From Lunularia cruciata (Eukaryota; Streptophyta; Marchantiopsida; Lunulariales; Lunulariaceae), in NCBI GenBank assembly GCA_948567375.1, contig OX419755.1, forward strand, positions 32,555,001 to 32,619,000: DNA of 64,000 nucleotides, given 5' to 3'. The notes under the pieces were generated by a model. That model was not told the DNA's origin, did no database searches, and worked only from the letters and a program-made list of their open reading frames with translations. This document shows positions 29,241 through 40,500 of this stretch, piece by piece. The translations under genes and the position numbers were made by a program. Numbering within the stretch: the stretch's first letter is position 1; the number at the start of each line of letters is the position of its first letter.

Positions 29241-31374
29241 AACACTTATTTCAAAATCCCTGATTGAGGGTTGCTCTTGATTCTTGGCAACTCTTCTCCA
29301 AATTTTTGGTCCAGAAGTAAGAATTATCCTTACAAAAGCTCCAAAAACCTAAATCTTCAATCATAATCTAACCTAAATCTTCAATCACATATGGAAGAAT
29401 TGGCATTCAAATTTTTGCTATAGGTAGAAATACTCCACTAAGCTTATGATAGTATTTTTAGTAAAGTTTTTTGCCATATTTTTTAGTATCTATAAACCTT
29501 GAGAAACCTACATTCTCTACAGCAATTTCTTATGTTATTATCTAGATCTCTATAAAATTTGAAGCTTTAATTCAACTGCAATCCTTAGATATGGATCAAT
29601 TCTCAAATTGTGCTAACTTGTGAGCTCTACATACCCAAGTATATTTGATTCAAGACCCTAAAATCTTTATTTAATGAATTCATATAAAATCTTCTTATAG
29701 AGGTGTAAAACCTAACCACCAACAATACTGAAAAATTTTATGAGCTTTCTTCAAACGAGAACTTGGAAAATGACCAAAATCCTCAACCTAACCCAATCCT
29801 TTATAATTTTATCACTCAGCCTTTTATTTTGACAAATGGACTCCAAAACTCCTCCTTGAAGCCCTTGAACGAGACTTAGCCATTCTTCCTCTATAGTAGT
29901 ATGTAAATTATCAAGTCCTAGACCTGCTCATAAGTAAGTATAGGAAGAATTATTGGATCTGGATTTTCTATCATGAATTCCATAAATACCGCCCCAAATT
30001 GTGCTACCATCCAACCCCTAAGTTCATCATGGTGTAAATTTAAAGCTTGATGAGAAAAGGATTTGGGAGCACAAAACATCTCCTACTTAAGTGTTTCTTC
30101 CAACACTCTAATGCTCACACTCTACTACAACTCTCACTCTCTACATCTTCTTCTTGCTCAATACCCCTAAAAATATAAGCATACACTCATCTATCAACTC
30201 TCTACCACCTATATACATAACAGCCTTCAAAGAGTACAAGACTATAATCCACATAACTTGTTGTATACATATATATAGATTGCTCACATGGTAGTAGCTC
30301 AACCGTGGGATATGTCCTACAATCTCTTCCAATAAAGTGGAGATAAACTATACTAAATTCCCTTTTCATTAGTTACACAAATCACAACATGATAATGGTC
30401 TCACCAAATAACCTCTATATTGGTCCAAGAACTCATCCTTCTTACCAAGGCAAGCCATGAGCTGCAAGTTGGTGTTTACACTGGATGGTAAGAAACCAAG
30501 ATCACACATGGACCGTAATAGCTACCCCACCTCCTTCTTCAAGCCATTGGTCCAACTAATAACCTCAAAATCTGTCACAATATACTCCATAAACTCTCTA
30601 ACTCCAAGTTGAGTGATATACCACAAAGTTCTACTTGTTGTGTAATAGAGTCATCCTCTCCTCATGGTCATAGGACACCAATTTAAGAACATTGACAAGT
30701 GGGAACTCTCATGTTTGCTTAACATCTCACATCCAACACTAACATTTACCTCCTCATGTCAAAATGATAAAGGATACAAGGTATTAACACCCTAGAAAAG
30801 CTTATCCTCTCTCTCAAATCTATGAGCCTAGATACCTCAACCTTCAAAGATACCTTCCTCTTCTAAAGTCATAATATCTCCTCAATAGTACCCCTCAAAT
30901 GAGTTGGGTATGCTAGATCATCTAAAGTGCATGAACTCCAAGACATATTCTTTGTATCAGTCATGTGCAAATAAGGCTCCTCCATAGGCTTGCAAATAAG
31001 AGCTTACATAGTCTTTAAACCATGGATGGATGTGGAAGGAGTATGAGTCTCATGAGATTGCATCTCTATCCCACTAATTTGAGACCCCCTAGTGAGTCTC
31101 AAAATACTTAAGGTTTGGGTCCCCATATGCAATGCAATATCTATAAGAAGATATCTCTTAAAATCTACCCTTTGATACCCCACATGCAAAGGAGGAAGGG
31201 CTCAAGAGTATCATAACCTCTCCACCTCAAGCCAAATGCTCACCCCTTCATGAGCTCCCTTTATTTGAGTTATGGTAGTATTAAGAGTCCTCTTGTTAGT
31301 AGCTAACTCCATCTTGTTTCTATCCAAAGTCTCCATAGTAGTTGTACACTCTTGACAAGACATCTCAACCATAG

Positions 31375-31375
<1 letters not shown>

Positions 31376-31414
<39 letters not shown>
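31376..31414. repeat. (TC)n microsatellite
   Basis: A pure CT/TC dinucleotide run of about 39 bases. Confidence 0.95.
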
Positions 31415-31418
<4 letters not shown>

Positions 31419-32296
31419 CTCTAACTAACTCAAGCAATCTCTCAACTCTAATACTCTCTTCAATATGAAAATGCATCTCCTTCTTAGCTACCCTACCCCA
31501 TCTCTACTCTAAATTATAACTCTAGCTCCGCAAGTCTATGCTCCTTCTCAATAGGAAGATGCTCTTTTAAACTAAATTTTGCATGATAGGATACTCTACT
31601 CTCACTCTCAAAAAAGATTCTCCTCTACTCTCACTCTCAACTCATTATCCATCTCTCCCAAAAAATGTGTCTTCTCTACCCCTCCTAAAGGTAGTGGCTT
31701 TGGCTCATCCTCTCCTCTTCCAACTCCATCATCAAGACTCAAAACTCAACCATCATATACAAGGTGAGGGTCAATATCAAGATGGTGACATGTGCACAAA
31801 TCCTTTATCATATCAAAGCAATCATGTAATAAACAAGTACAAATTTATAATATTAAACACACAAAGCTAAAAGAAGGTATGTTCTTTTATTATGCAAGTA
31901 AATGTGAAGTACATGTGATGTGATATGAAGAAAACATAACATAATTTTTTCTAAACTAAACTCTTGCTCATGCTCCTCTACTGATCATCCTCTCTCTCTG
32001 CTATCTCACTCTCCTTTGCACCATGGAACGAGGCATCCTCCTCCACATCCTAGCTCTATTACATCACGTTGTCCTCACCCATGAACTCTCTCTTCATGAA
32101 CAAATGGGTGAAAATTGCCCTAGATTTGTCATCTTGAATCAATGCTCATTTGGATGGTGAATCTACCTAAGTATAACAACTAACTCTTGTTTAATTGCAT
32201 GTAGCATCATCTCCACCCAATCATGATCCTCAAATAAAATCTAGCAATCTTTGTCCTTATTTCCAAAATCATGTGCTATCTTTGATCTTTGAGATC
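31415..32296. other. intergenic DNA, nothing recognised
   Basis: CT-rich and AT-rich DNA before the hairpin and the chromovirus. The open frames at 31579-31870 are low-complexity Ser/Pro/Leu-rich and have no family I know. Confidence 0.5.
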
Positions 32297-32355
32297 TTTG
32301 CATACTCTATATTTAGACCTTTCTGAAAGAAAGGTCTAAATATAGAGTATGCAAA
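32297..32355. repeat. perfect 28-bp inverted repeat with 3-base loop
   Basis: The arms 32297-32324 and 32328-32355 are perfect reverse complements around the loop GAA. It ends 32 bases before the 5' LTR of the chromovirus and outside its target duplication. Confidence 0.95.
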
Positions 32356-32387
32356 TTGCTATGCCAAATACCTTCTAAAAGTACAAT

Positions 32388-32792
32388 TGTAATATGGAAT
32401 TTAGCAACGAAGTTAGTCGGGCTTACAAAGTAGAGAATAAGACAAAATAGCCTAGAATATTCTAGAAGCATCTAAGAAGCTTCTTGGGAAGCTTCCCAAC
32501 TTGTTAACTTGCACCCTAAGTAGGTAGCTTCTAGAAGCTTCTAACTAGCTTAGCTTGCACGCCAAGTAGGCGACTTCTAGAAGGAAGCTTCTTGAGAAGC
32601 TTCCTAGTTAACTTGGCTTGCACTCCAAGAAAGCGGCTCAAGGAAGCTTCTTGAGAAGCTTCAAGGGTCTTGTATGCTACCTATAAATACCAAAGCCAAA
32701 ACTCATGCTAGGCATTCGGAGTTTTCCCTCATTCAAGTGTCCCAATGTGAGTTCCATTCTCTTATTTCTCTCCTTGGTTTCGGTCTTTTACA
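32388..32792 (+). repeat. 5' LTR of the chromovirus, rich in heat-shock-element-like motifs
   Basis: It begins TGTAATATGG and ends TCTTTTACA. Perfect three-unit GAA/TTC arrays at 5-base period lie at 32455-32467 (GAA, TTC, GAA) and 32529-32541 (TTC, GAA, TTC). Further GAA-TTC pairs lie near 32476-32491, 32575-32603 and 32642-32661. A TATA box (TATAAATA, 32682-32689) lies just downstream of this cluster, so the cluster is in promoter position. Confidence 0.92.
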
Positions 32793-32793
32793 T

Positions 32794-32805
32794 TGGTATC
32801 AGAGC
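32794..32805 (+). other. primer binding site, initiator tRNA-Met type
   Basis: TGGTATCAGAGC starts two bases after the LTR end and is the standard plant retrotransposon site for priming by tRNA-iMet. Confidence 0.9.
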
Positions 32806-33063
32806 AGGAATGGGATGGATGGAATTTATGGACCAAACCATAATTCACAGCCAAACCATTGGGATTTTCATGTCCAGATATTACCAAAGCATCATTTCAC
32901 ATAATTCATCACCTCGCGCTTTGGGTAGGATTTTCTACATATGATCATCGTGTTTGAGGAACCTTTGATACTTCCAATTGTAACTTATGGAGAACGGTGG
33001 ACGTGTTGTATCTATGTGTTAATCAATTAGATAAATTGAGGGTAGTGGAATAGAGTAGTAGCA

Positions 33064-33912
33064 ATGGCGGCAATACCGGATGTTATCCTTGCAATGCAAC
33101 AACAAATCAAGCATCTTACTTAATTGTTGGATAAATGAGATTAACAACGACAAGAACAAATAAACAGAACGCCAGTTCAAGATAGAGAAGATCGCATTCA
33201 ATTTCCAAAACCCAAGGTGTTTGAATGCAAGAATCTTCTAGGCACAGTGGAGAATTTTGTGTTTGACTGCGAACGTTACTTTGAAGCCACCAATCTTCAA
33301 GACGAGTGGAAACAAAATCTCTTGGCTTCTAGCCAATTGAATGGCGTGGCAAAACTTTGGTGGCGATTCCAAGTAGAAAGAGCTGAACGACAAATTGTTA
33401 CACCAATTTTGACATGGGCAGAATTCAAAGATGCAATACTTGCTCGATTTCAAACTATAAATGCCACCCAAGCTGCACAAGGTAAATTGGTGGAGTTGAG
33501 GCAGATTGGCTCAGTAAGAAGCTACATCACACAATTTTAGAACATCATCATGCAAATTCCAATTATCCAAGAAGTTGAAGTTCTGGATCAATCTGTGCGA
33601 GGATTGAAGTCACGAACCAAATTAGAGGTGACTATGTGGGAGCCACAAAATGTAGAAGAAGCCATGCAATTGGCTGAGTGTTTTGATTCCTTGGTTGCGA
33701 CAACTTGGTCTCGACCTTGACCTACACAAAGCCTACAAGTACACTACGCACGAGTGGAAGAACCGGTACCAATGAAGATTGATGTTATCCAACAAAGACC
33801 ACTTGGCACAGTAGATAGAGAAAGATTATGACAAAATGGAGGTTGCTTTTATTGTTGCCAAGTTGGACATCGCATTGTTGAGTGTCCACTTAGGAATGGG
33901 TGACCCAACAAG
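33064..33912 (+). pseudogene. gag of the chromovirus
   Basis: The frame opens at ATG 33064 and, despite stops near 33115-33136 and 33538, stays in register to a CCHC knuckle at 33844-33885 (CFYCCQVGHRIVEC). The retrotransposon gag domain is clear at 33240-33540 with FDCERYFEATNL, NGVAKLWWRFQVE and TWAEFKDAILARF. It would form the particle and package RNA. At least four in-frame stops make it nonfunctional. Confidence 0.85.
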
Positions 33913-33999
33913 TTGCCTATATGGAGTTTGTGGAACAAAATGATCAGGGAAATGAAGAATCCCAGTAGGAGATTTTGAGCTACCTATTGGGAGCTTGAT

Positions 34000-36060
34000 T
34001 AGTTCCAATGGGATTGAAGGTTTGACCTATGCAAGTTTGCTTCACATGCAAGATATGATATCTAATCGGGGTTGTAGGATTTTGGTGGATTCTGGAAGTT
34101 CAGAGATTGCATGTCTATGCAAGTAGCAAAGGAATTGGGTATGTGTATCAAGATAATGTTTGGAAGTAGTTTGATGATGGTGGATGGTAGAAAGGGTTCT
34201 GCATTCCGCACCTCACATCCTATTACCTTCAAGATTATGAAGGAGTATTTGGAGTGTATGAGGTTTGTAGTGGCACCTCTACACTATGATATCATTTTGG
34301 GTCTACCTTGGCTTGAACGTCATAAGGTTCAATTTGATTGGACCCGACGAAAAATTCAAGTACAACACCAAGGTAGGAATTTCCGATTAGGTTGTTTGGC
34401 ACCTCTGAGTAAGACACCTAAGAATAGTCAGTCCCAAGATGGGAAGTTTGTCGAGAAGGTAGCCATAGAGCAAATCTAGAAGGGAGATGAGTCCCAAGAT
34501 GGGAAGTTTGCCTAGAAGGCAACCATGGAGCAAGCTTGGAAGAGAGATGAGTCCTTGGAAGGGAAGTTTGTTAATGAAGCAGCCATAGAGCAAGCTTTGG
34601 AGGAAGATAAGTCTGTATTTGCGGTGTGGATCAAGCCAATTGCACAAGAACAATCTGAGGAGGGCCAAGAGCCTCATCAAGCAATGGTTGATTGGATAGT
34701 TCAGGAGTTTGCAGATGTGTTTCTAGATGATCTACCAAAGGAATTATCCTCCGATCGAGGTATGCCCTTCAAGATCGAGTTATTGCCAAGGAGTACTCTA
34801 GTGAGTAGACCAATCTATCGGCTCTCACCAAAGGAGTTGGAGGAGTTGCAAACAACACTTACAGAGTTGTTGGAGAAGGATTTCATACGACATAGTACCT
34901 CTCCTTGGGGAGCACCGGTACTATTTGTTCCAAAGAAGGATGGAGGACTTCATTTCTGTATTGATTACCGTGGGCTCAATAAGGAAACCATGAAGAATGC
35001 ATATCCCTTGCCTCAAATCAATGACCTGCTTGATCAACTAAGTGGAGCATGCTACTTTTCCAAGCTGGATCTTTGTAGCGGCTATTGGCAAACTCCTATT
35101 GAAGGAGAGGACGTGCAAAAGACTGCCTTTTGCACAAGGTATGGACATTTTGAGTGGAGAGTTCTACCTTTCAAACTCACTAATGCTCTAGCAATCTTCA
35201 TGGATCAGATGCATCGGGTGTTGGAGGGACTATTGGATTGGTCCATGGTGGTGTTCTTAGATGATATCTTAATCTATAGCAAGACAGAGGCAGAACACAT
35301 GAATCATGTGCAAGAAGTCCTAAGACGACTAAGACAATGGAAATTTTATTGCAAGAAGTCAAATTGTCTTTTTTTGCAGAAGGAGGTTACCTTCTTGGGT
35401 CATAAGATCTCATCAGAGGGGATCAAGATGGAAGAAGAGAAGATCAAGGCCATTACTGATTGGCCTACCCCAAAGGATGCTACAAAAGTATGAGCATTCA
35501 ATGGATTGGCCAATTTTTATTGACGGTTCATCCACTATTATGCTCACGTGGCTGCACCATTGACTGACCTCTTGGGAAAGAACTCGAGCTTCTAGTGTAC
35601 CACCAAGCATGAAGAAGCATTCCAAAAGTTAAAGCATATGGTGTCTTCAAGACCCATTCTTCAACCATATGATCCTCAACTACCTTATGTGGTTTATTTT
35701 GATGCTTCTAACTTTGCAATTGGAGCTGCGTTGCAACAAGAATTTCCAGATGGACTACATCCTATTGCCTTTGTGTCTTGCCGACTAAATACAACTGAAA
35801 GAAATTACTCTACTCAAGATTGGGAACAACTTGCAATGGTATATGCCACCAAGGTATGGAGGCATTATCTCTTGGGGAAACAAGTGATCATGCAAACTGA
35901 TTACAAGCCATTATTGCAGACCTTACACTTGGAGCACATGAAGAGTCAACATCATCAATGCAAAGAGCAACTCCAATGGTTTGACATCAAACTTGAGTAC
36001 AAACCAGGTTGGTTCCATGTCATCCCTGATGCTCAATCACGACGACCTGATTTGAAGGCT
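34000..36060 (+). pseudogene. protease, reverse transcriptase and RNase H of the chromovirus
   Basis: The protease motif VDSGSS lies at 34084-34101, and IILGLPWLERH about 65 codons later. RT runs about 34770-35490 in one open frame: SPWGAPVLFVPKKDGG, the motif A Asp in KLDLCSGYWQ, and FLDDILIYS with the Asp pair at 35260-35265, then GHKISSEGI. Stops follow near 35491 (KV*AFNGLANFY), 35521 and 35593. RNase H resumes with YVVYFDASNFAIGAAL at 35685-35732 and MQTDYKPLLQTL near 35892. The conserved NTAF/NAP region of RT is altered (LTNALAIFMDQM). Confidence 0.9.
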
Positions 36061-36240
36061 CTTCCTCTCATCACGGCGTCAATTACAACGGTGTCCATTG
36101 ACCCTAAGGTCCATAATGAGTTTCAATCAGCTCTACAACAAGATCCCTTCTTCCAAATGGTACACGGTCGTCTGACAGCATATGACAAGGAGTACAACAC
36201 CTTCTCCTTCAAGGAAGGCCTTTTATTCCATACAGACCAG

Positions 36241-36660
36241 ATCTATGTTCCAGCCAAAGGTGATCTTCGACTTGTGCGCCTTCAAGAAGCCCATGATTTA
36301 CCAATAGCTGGTCACATGGGAGTGGACAAGACCTTGGGCACCCTCCAACGCCAATGGTGGTGGCCCAACATGACACAAGATGTTTGAGACTTTGTCCGAT
36401 CATGTGAGAGTTGCCAACATAAGAAGGCCAGCAACCAGAAGCCGAGTGGACTCCTTCAACCACTTGCCATTCCATCCGCTCATTGGGAGCATGTGAGCTT
36501 GGATCTCATCACATCCTTGCCAAAGACAAAACAAGGACACACCGCAATCATGGTGTTTGTGGATAAGCTTAGTAAGCAAATCCTCTTGGCACCAACCTGT
36601 GATACCGTGGATGCTCCAACCTTAGCGTAAATCTACTTCGACAATGTCTTCCTCACTTGA
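36241..36660 (+). pseudogene. integrase N-terminal part of the chromovirus, core deleted
   Basis: The zinc-binding region is present (AGHMGVDKTLGTL, RSCESCQHKK) and leads into the start of the catalytic core (HVSLDLITSLPK, first Asp near 36500). After IYFDNVF near 36640-36655 the sequence jumps to LPPNWIGPFDI, which belongs downstream of the core. The second Asp and the Glu are therefore missing. A TGA near 36386 and a TAA near 36627 also interrupt it. Confidence 0.85.
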
Positions 36661-36679
36661 TACCCAAGTTTGTAAACTT

Positions 36680-37060
36680 GCCCCCTAATTGGATAGGACC
36701 CTTTGATATCACCCACATTGTCTCTCATGTTGCTTATCAACTTGCCTTGCCTTGCCACATGCGTATCCATCTTGTCTTTCATGTTTCCAAGTTGAAACCC
36801 TTTGTTCCTAACCCCTCTTCCTTTTCCTCTCGAGTCCAACCTCCCTCTCTTCCTGTCCCTATCAATGATCATGAGGAGTATGAAGTTGATTGTATCCTTG
36901 CACATTGCCATATTCAATGAGGACATCGTCAACATATGGAGTACAAGGTCCTTTGGAAAGGGTATCCCCTTCATGATGCCACATGGGAACCTCTTTCTCA
37001 CCTCCAGAATGCATAGATGGCCATCAAGGAATTTGAAGCTTCATTGGCGACGAGGATGTC
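36680..37060 (+). pseudogene. integrase C-terminal domain with chromodomain
   Basis: The GPFDI...HVSKLKPF block (36697-36804) is the GPY/F-type C-terminal module. At about 36860-37010 a chromodomain can be read: EEYEVDCILAH, then EYKVLWKGYP and ATWEPLSHL, with the aromatic residues that bind methylated histone tails. A TGA at 36918-36920 splits it. Chromodomains direct chromovirus insertion to particular chromatin. Confidence 0.85.
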
Positions 37061-37082
37061 ACCAACTAGCGGCGTGGGAATA

Positions 37083-37504
37083 TGTAACAATATGGAATTT
37101 AGCGATGAAGTTAGTCGGGCTTACAAAGTAGAGAATAAGACAAAATAGCCTAGAATATTCTAGAAGCATCTAAGAAGCTTCTTGGGAAGCTTCCTAACTA
37201 GTTAACTTGCATCCTAAGCAGGTAGCTTCTAGAAGGAAGCTTCTAGAAGCTTCTAACTAGCTTAGCTTGCACGCCAAGTAGGCGGCTTCTAGAAGGAAGC
37301 TTCTTGAGAAGCTTCCTGGTTAACTTGGCTTGCACTCCAAGAAAGTGGCTCAAGGAAGCTTCTTGAGAAGCTTCAAGGGTCTTGTATGCTACCTATAAAT
37401 ACCAAAGCCGAAGCTCATGCTAGGCATTTGGAGTTTTCCCTCATTCAAGTGTCCCAATGTGAGTTCCATTCTCCTATTTCTCTCCTCGGTTTTGGTCTTT
37501 TACA
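37083..37504 (+). repeat. 3' LTR of the chromovirus
   Basis: It begins TGTAACAATATGG and ends TCTTTTACA, followed by the ACAAT duplication. It carries a short GGAAGCTTCTAGA-type duplication that the 5' LTR lacks. The heat-shock-like triplet at 37153-37165 and the TATAAATA box at 37394-37401 are kept. Confidence 0.92.
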
Positions 37505-37509
37505 ACAAT

Positions 37510-40500
37510 AGCTTATAGGGAACCAACCCTCAACCAAAGTACAATGCACCATCTCTCCTTTGTGTTCTCTTTTTCTTTGAGCACAAATCCTCCTTGATTA
37601 TCTATGCATAAAGTGTGAGATTCCTCCTACCAACTCTCCTTGAATGTGTGTTTCTATCCCAAGACTTGCAAACTCGATGCAAGAATGAACCTACAAGTGT
37701 AAGAAGAAAATGTTAGATAATAAATCAAAGAGAATAATAGATTAAATCATATAATATACCCTTTTATAGGCCATGTAGACTTCACAAATTGCATAGCCTA
37801 TGTGATCTACATATGCTACATGTTAGGGTTTTGCGTGCATCAAGCTTCCAGCTATAGCGGTAGTTCAAGAAAATTCAAATTTAGCAAGAAATTTTCAAAT
37901 TTCAATAGATTCACTCCATTCCATTTAATTGAAGATTGAATTGACTTGGAGATTAGATATAATCCTACATGAGTGCATGGATACTATATCCTAATTGCAA
38001 CACCAAGACCCAAGGCATCAAGGTCAATCTCTATGATCTAGTTCATAGAGGTTCTAATATGGTGCTTATTTGACCGGCACCATGCAATGTATGTCATGCA
38101 ATCCTTGAGATTTTGAAACTCAAACATGAAAGGCCTCTCTTTAGTCTCCTCCTCAAGAACCCTCTCACAATTTTCCATTGTTTTTGCAAAAAAAGAAATC
38201 AAGACCTTTAATGTTTGTCTCTCCCACCCTACAATAAGAAATCAAGGCCTTCTCAAATGTCTCTCTCTCCCATCTTCTCCTCTGTCCCTCTCTTCTCCAC
38301 CCCTCTGAGACCTCTCTTCTCTTCTCCACCTTTTTGTCATACTCCTCTAATGTATCAAACGTGCCTTGAATACCTAATTTCCTCTTCTTTGAATCACATG
38401 TACTCTCCCTTATTTGTCACATCCTCCCAAAAATTAGTGCTTCTAAATGGTTGATTTCCTCTTTTTTGAACGGCTCTTCCTCTCTGTTCTCTCTATCACA
38501 CTTCTCTAAAAATTAGAAAACTAGAATTTTAAAACCTCTCTTCTCTCTTCCGTTCTAAAATTTCTCTTGAATGTTATTTTTCTCTCCTAAAATCTAAGTC
38601 ACACTCTTATAAATCTCCCTCTAAACCTCTTCTTTTCCTCATATAATTTCTCAAAATTCTTGTTGCACACTCTTCTTGAAACTCAAACACCCTCTTCCAA
38701 AACTCAAACTTTATGTACTCTCTTCATGCAACTCCAACTTGAACTCCATGCAACTCAAACTCTTCTCAAAACTTGAACTCTATGCACTCTCTTCCCAAGG
38801 CTTAGTGATGTATCTTTTAGAGAGCAAATTGTTTCTATAGAGAGAAATGGCTCTTTAAGGCTTCATCTTGTCAAAAATTTATATTTATGGAAAGAAATAA
38901 TAAAAGCATATAACTCTATAATTCAAAACCATTTGCATATAAAATAGAATTTTGAAATGTGTGGTGTATAATCCACATACTATCATTCACCCACTCTCTT
39001 TGGTTGAGAAAAAAATTATTTCTTACATACATTCAAATCTAACTTTACCTACCATCATCACACAATTAAATTAAAGTACAATAGAGTAACTTTTTTTGAA
39101 GTGCAATATGCAATATATTAACTTGATGCACTCAAGCCATGTCCAAGCCAGGAAGTAAAGCATCATGAGCACCGTGAGTGGCCTGAGCAGCTTAAGTATC
39201 CAAAGCACCCCAAGTATCTTAAGCAACTTGAGCATCCTTAGTAGCTAGAGTATCACAAGCACCCCAAGTAACCTAAGTATCTTGAATACTCTCCTAGACT
39301 TCATGTATAAAAGTAAATCATACACTCAAATTTCACTTTTGCATCACTTCTGAAAGGCACATTTGACATATTACATGAGCAACTAATATCATGCTTTGTA
39401 TTCTTGATGAAGTTCAATCAAACCTCCAACTCCAATGTCTGAATCTTTATCTTCTACAAAACTACTAATTTATAACCCCTATATTTGACTGGTTGATAAG
39501 GAAATTATGCAAAATTATGCATAAAATCACCCACTTTAATAAAATATGAATTTCTTAAAGGGACTTTCATCTGAACCTTGATCTCTTAATGAATGTCGTC
39601 TTTCATTTAGAACTCTTATGCAATGTACATTCATTACACAAGTACAAGCTACACATTGTTTGAAATCAAACTTCTCTTGAAAACATGCTTGTTTGAAGGA
39701 TCAAAAAAGGTGACACATTGACACATATCCTACATCTCCTAAAAAGTACTTTGATTGCTCAAATAAAGTACAATCTCCTTGGGTGTTTAAACCACTTCAA
39801 ATTAAAGACCTCCACAAGCAAGCCATATCATGGCATGTCCCGACATACTTGAGAAACCATACCAAACAAATATAATCATTATCAAGTCTATAGTATCTCA
39901 AATTTATTGGAATACTAAACATGGCTTGGAATTTCTCAAAGCAAATAGATCAAATATACACTCTTGGAATCTTTCTAAGCAAAATTGAACTTAATTCTTG
40001 AAAAATGGATTATTTTCCTTTGGTCATCACACGCTACTTTACCATTTATCAAATAAAACTCTTTCCAACTGAAATATGTTTTTCCATCAATGGTAAGTTT
40101 TTTAGGCAATGGAAAAAGAGTACTATCAATTAATTAGTGCAACTAGAGAACCCTTTCTGTGAAAATATTGATAATATTCTTGCTCTCTCCTCACTCTTGG
40201 TTCAATTCACCTCCTTCCCAAGAGAGAAATAATTTTTGTATTGGTAAATTTCAATGTTGATCCAACACTAGTTCCCCAAATAGTCAAACTCCTTGCTAAG
40301 AAGTATCATTTTCCATGATGCTCAAATCTATCTAGTGCTAGAGCAACCTAGATCCACATTGAGGTTTGGCTTCTTGATGAAGCAAAATTCTTAAAAACAT
40401 GATGCTACTTTATAACATTCATTAAAGCTTGAAATGAGAAAATGTCCATCCTCATGCTTTGTCTAAATGCATCAAAACATAATTCACAAAAAAATTCAAG

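Larger units (their letters stand above)
26901..31375 (-). mobile_element. unknown dispersed repeat R, minus copy, interrupted by LTR sequence
   Basis: Two blocks match the plus-strand copy at 46.3-47.95 kb in the same order. Minus 31004-31189 encodes TRGSQISGIEM, against TQGSQTSGLDM at about 46910. Minus 27142-27375 encodes DILIVDNDALSYCRNHSHG, against NILIVDSAYVLYCRKHLHG at about 47770, and DNA identity is visible around both. LTR sequences at 28091-29240 lie between the blocks, so the copy is a nested target. The coding frames are broken. The family is unknown to me: no transposase or polymerase motif was seen. End points are approximate. Confidence 0.5.
32383..37509 (+). mobile_element. 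Ty3/gypsy chromovirus, complete ends, defective interior
   Basis: The element runs from 32388 to 37504 with LTRs 32388-32792 and 37083-37504. Both flanks (32383-32387 and 37505-37509) are ACAAT, a perfect 5-bp target duplication. The primer site TGGTATCAGAGC, complementary to the 3' end of initiator tRNA-Met, starts two bases after the 5' LTR. Interior order is gag with CCHC knuckle, DSGS protease, RT with FLDD, RNase H, integrase zinc domain, then chromodomain. Most of the integrase core is deleted. Many stops show the copy is dead. The LTRs differ by small indels (405 against 422 bases) and several substitutions, so the insertion is not recent. Confidence 0.95.

Noticed and set aside
31579-31870. 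Small protein genes with Ser/Pro/Leu-rich sequence
   Set aside because: Low-complexity CT-rich DNA beside a TC microsatellite, with overlapping open frames and no domain.
32297-32355. Candidate microRNA precursor
   Set aside because: The arms are perfectly paired with a three-base loop. Plant precursors have longer loops and mismatches, and no mature sequence can be defended.
39130-39290. CRISPR-like array
   Set aside because: The units are short and degenerate without regular unique spacers, and the DNA is a plant nuclear genome.
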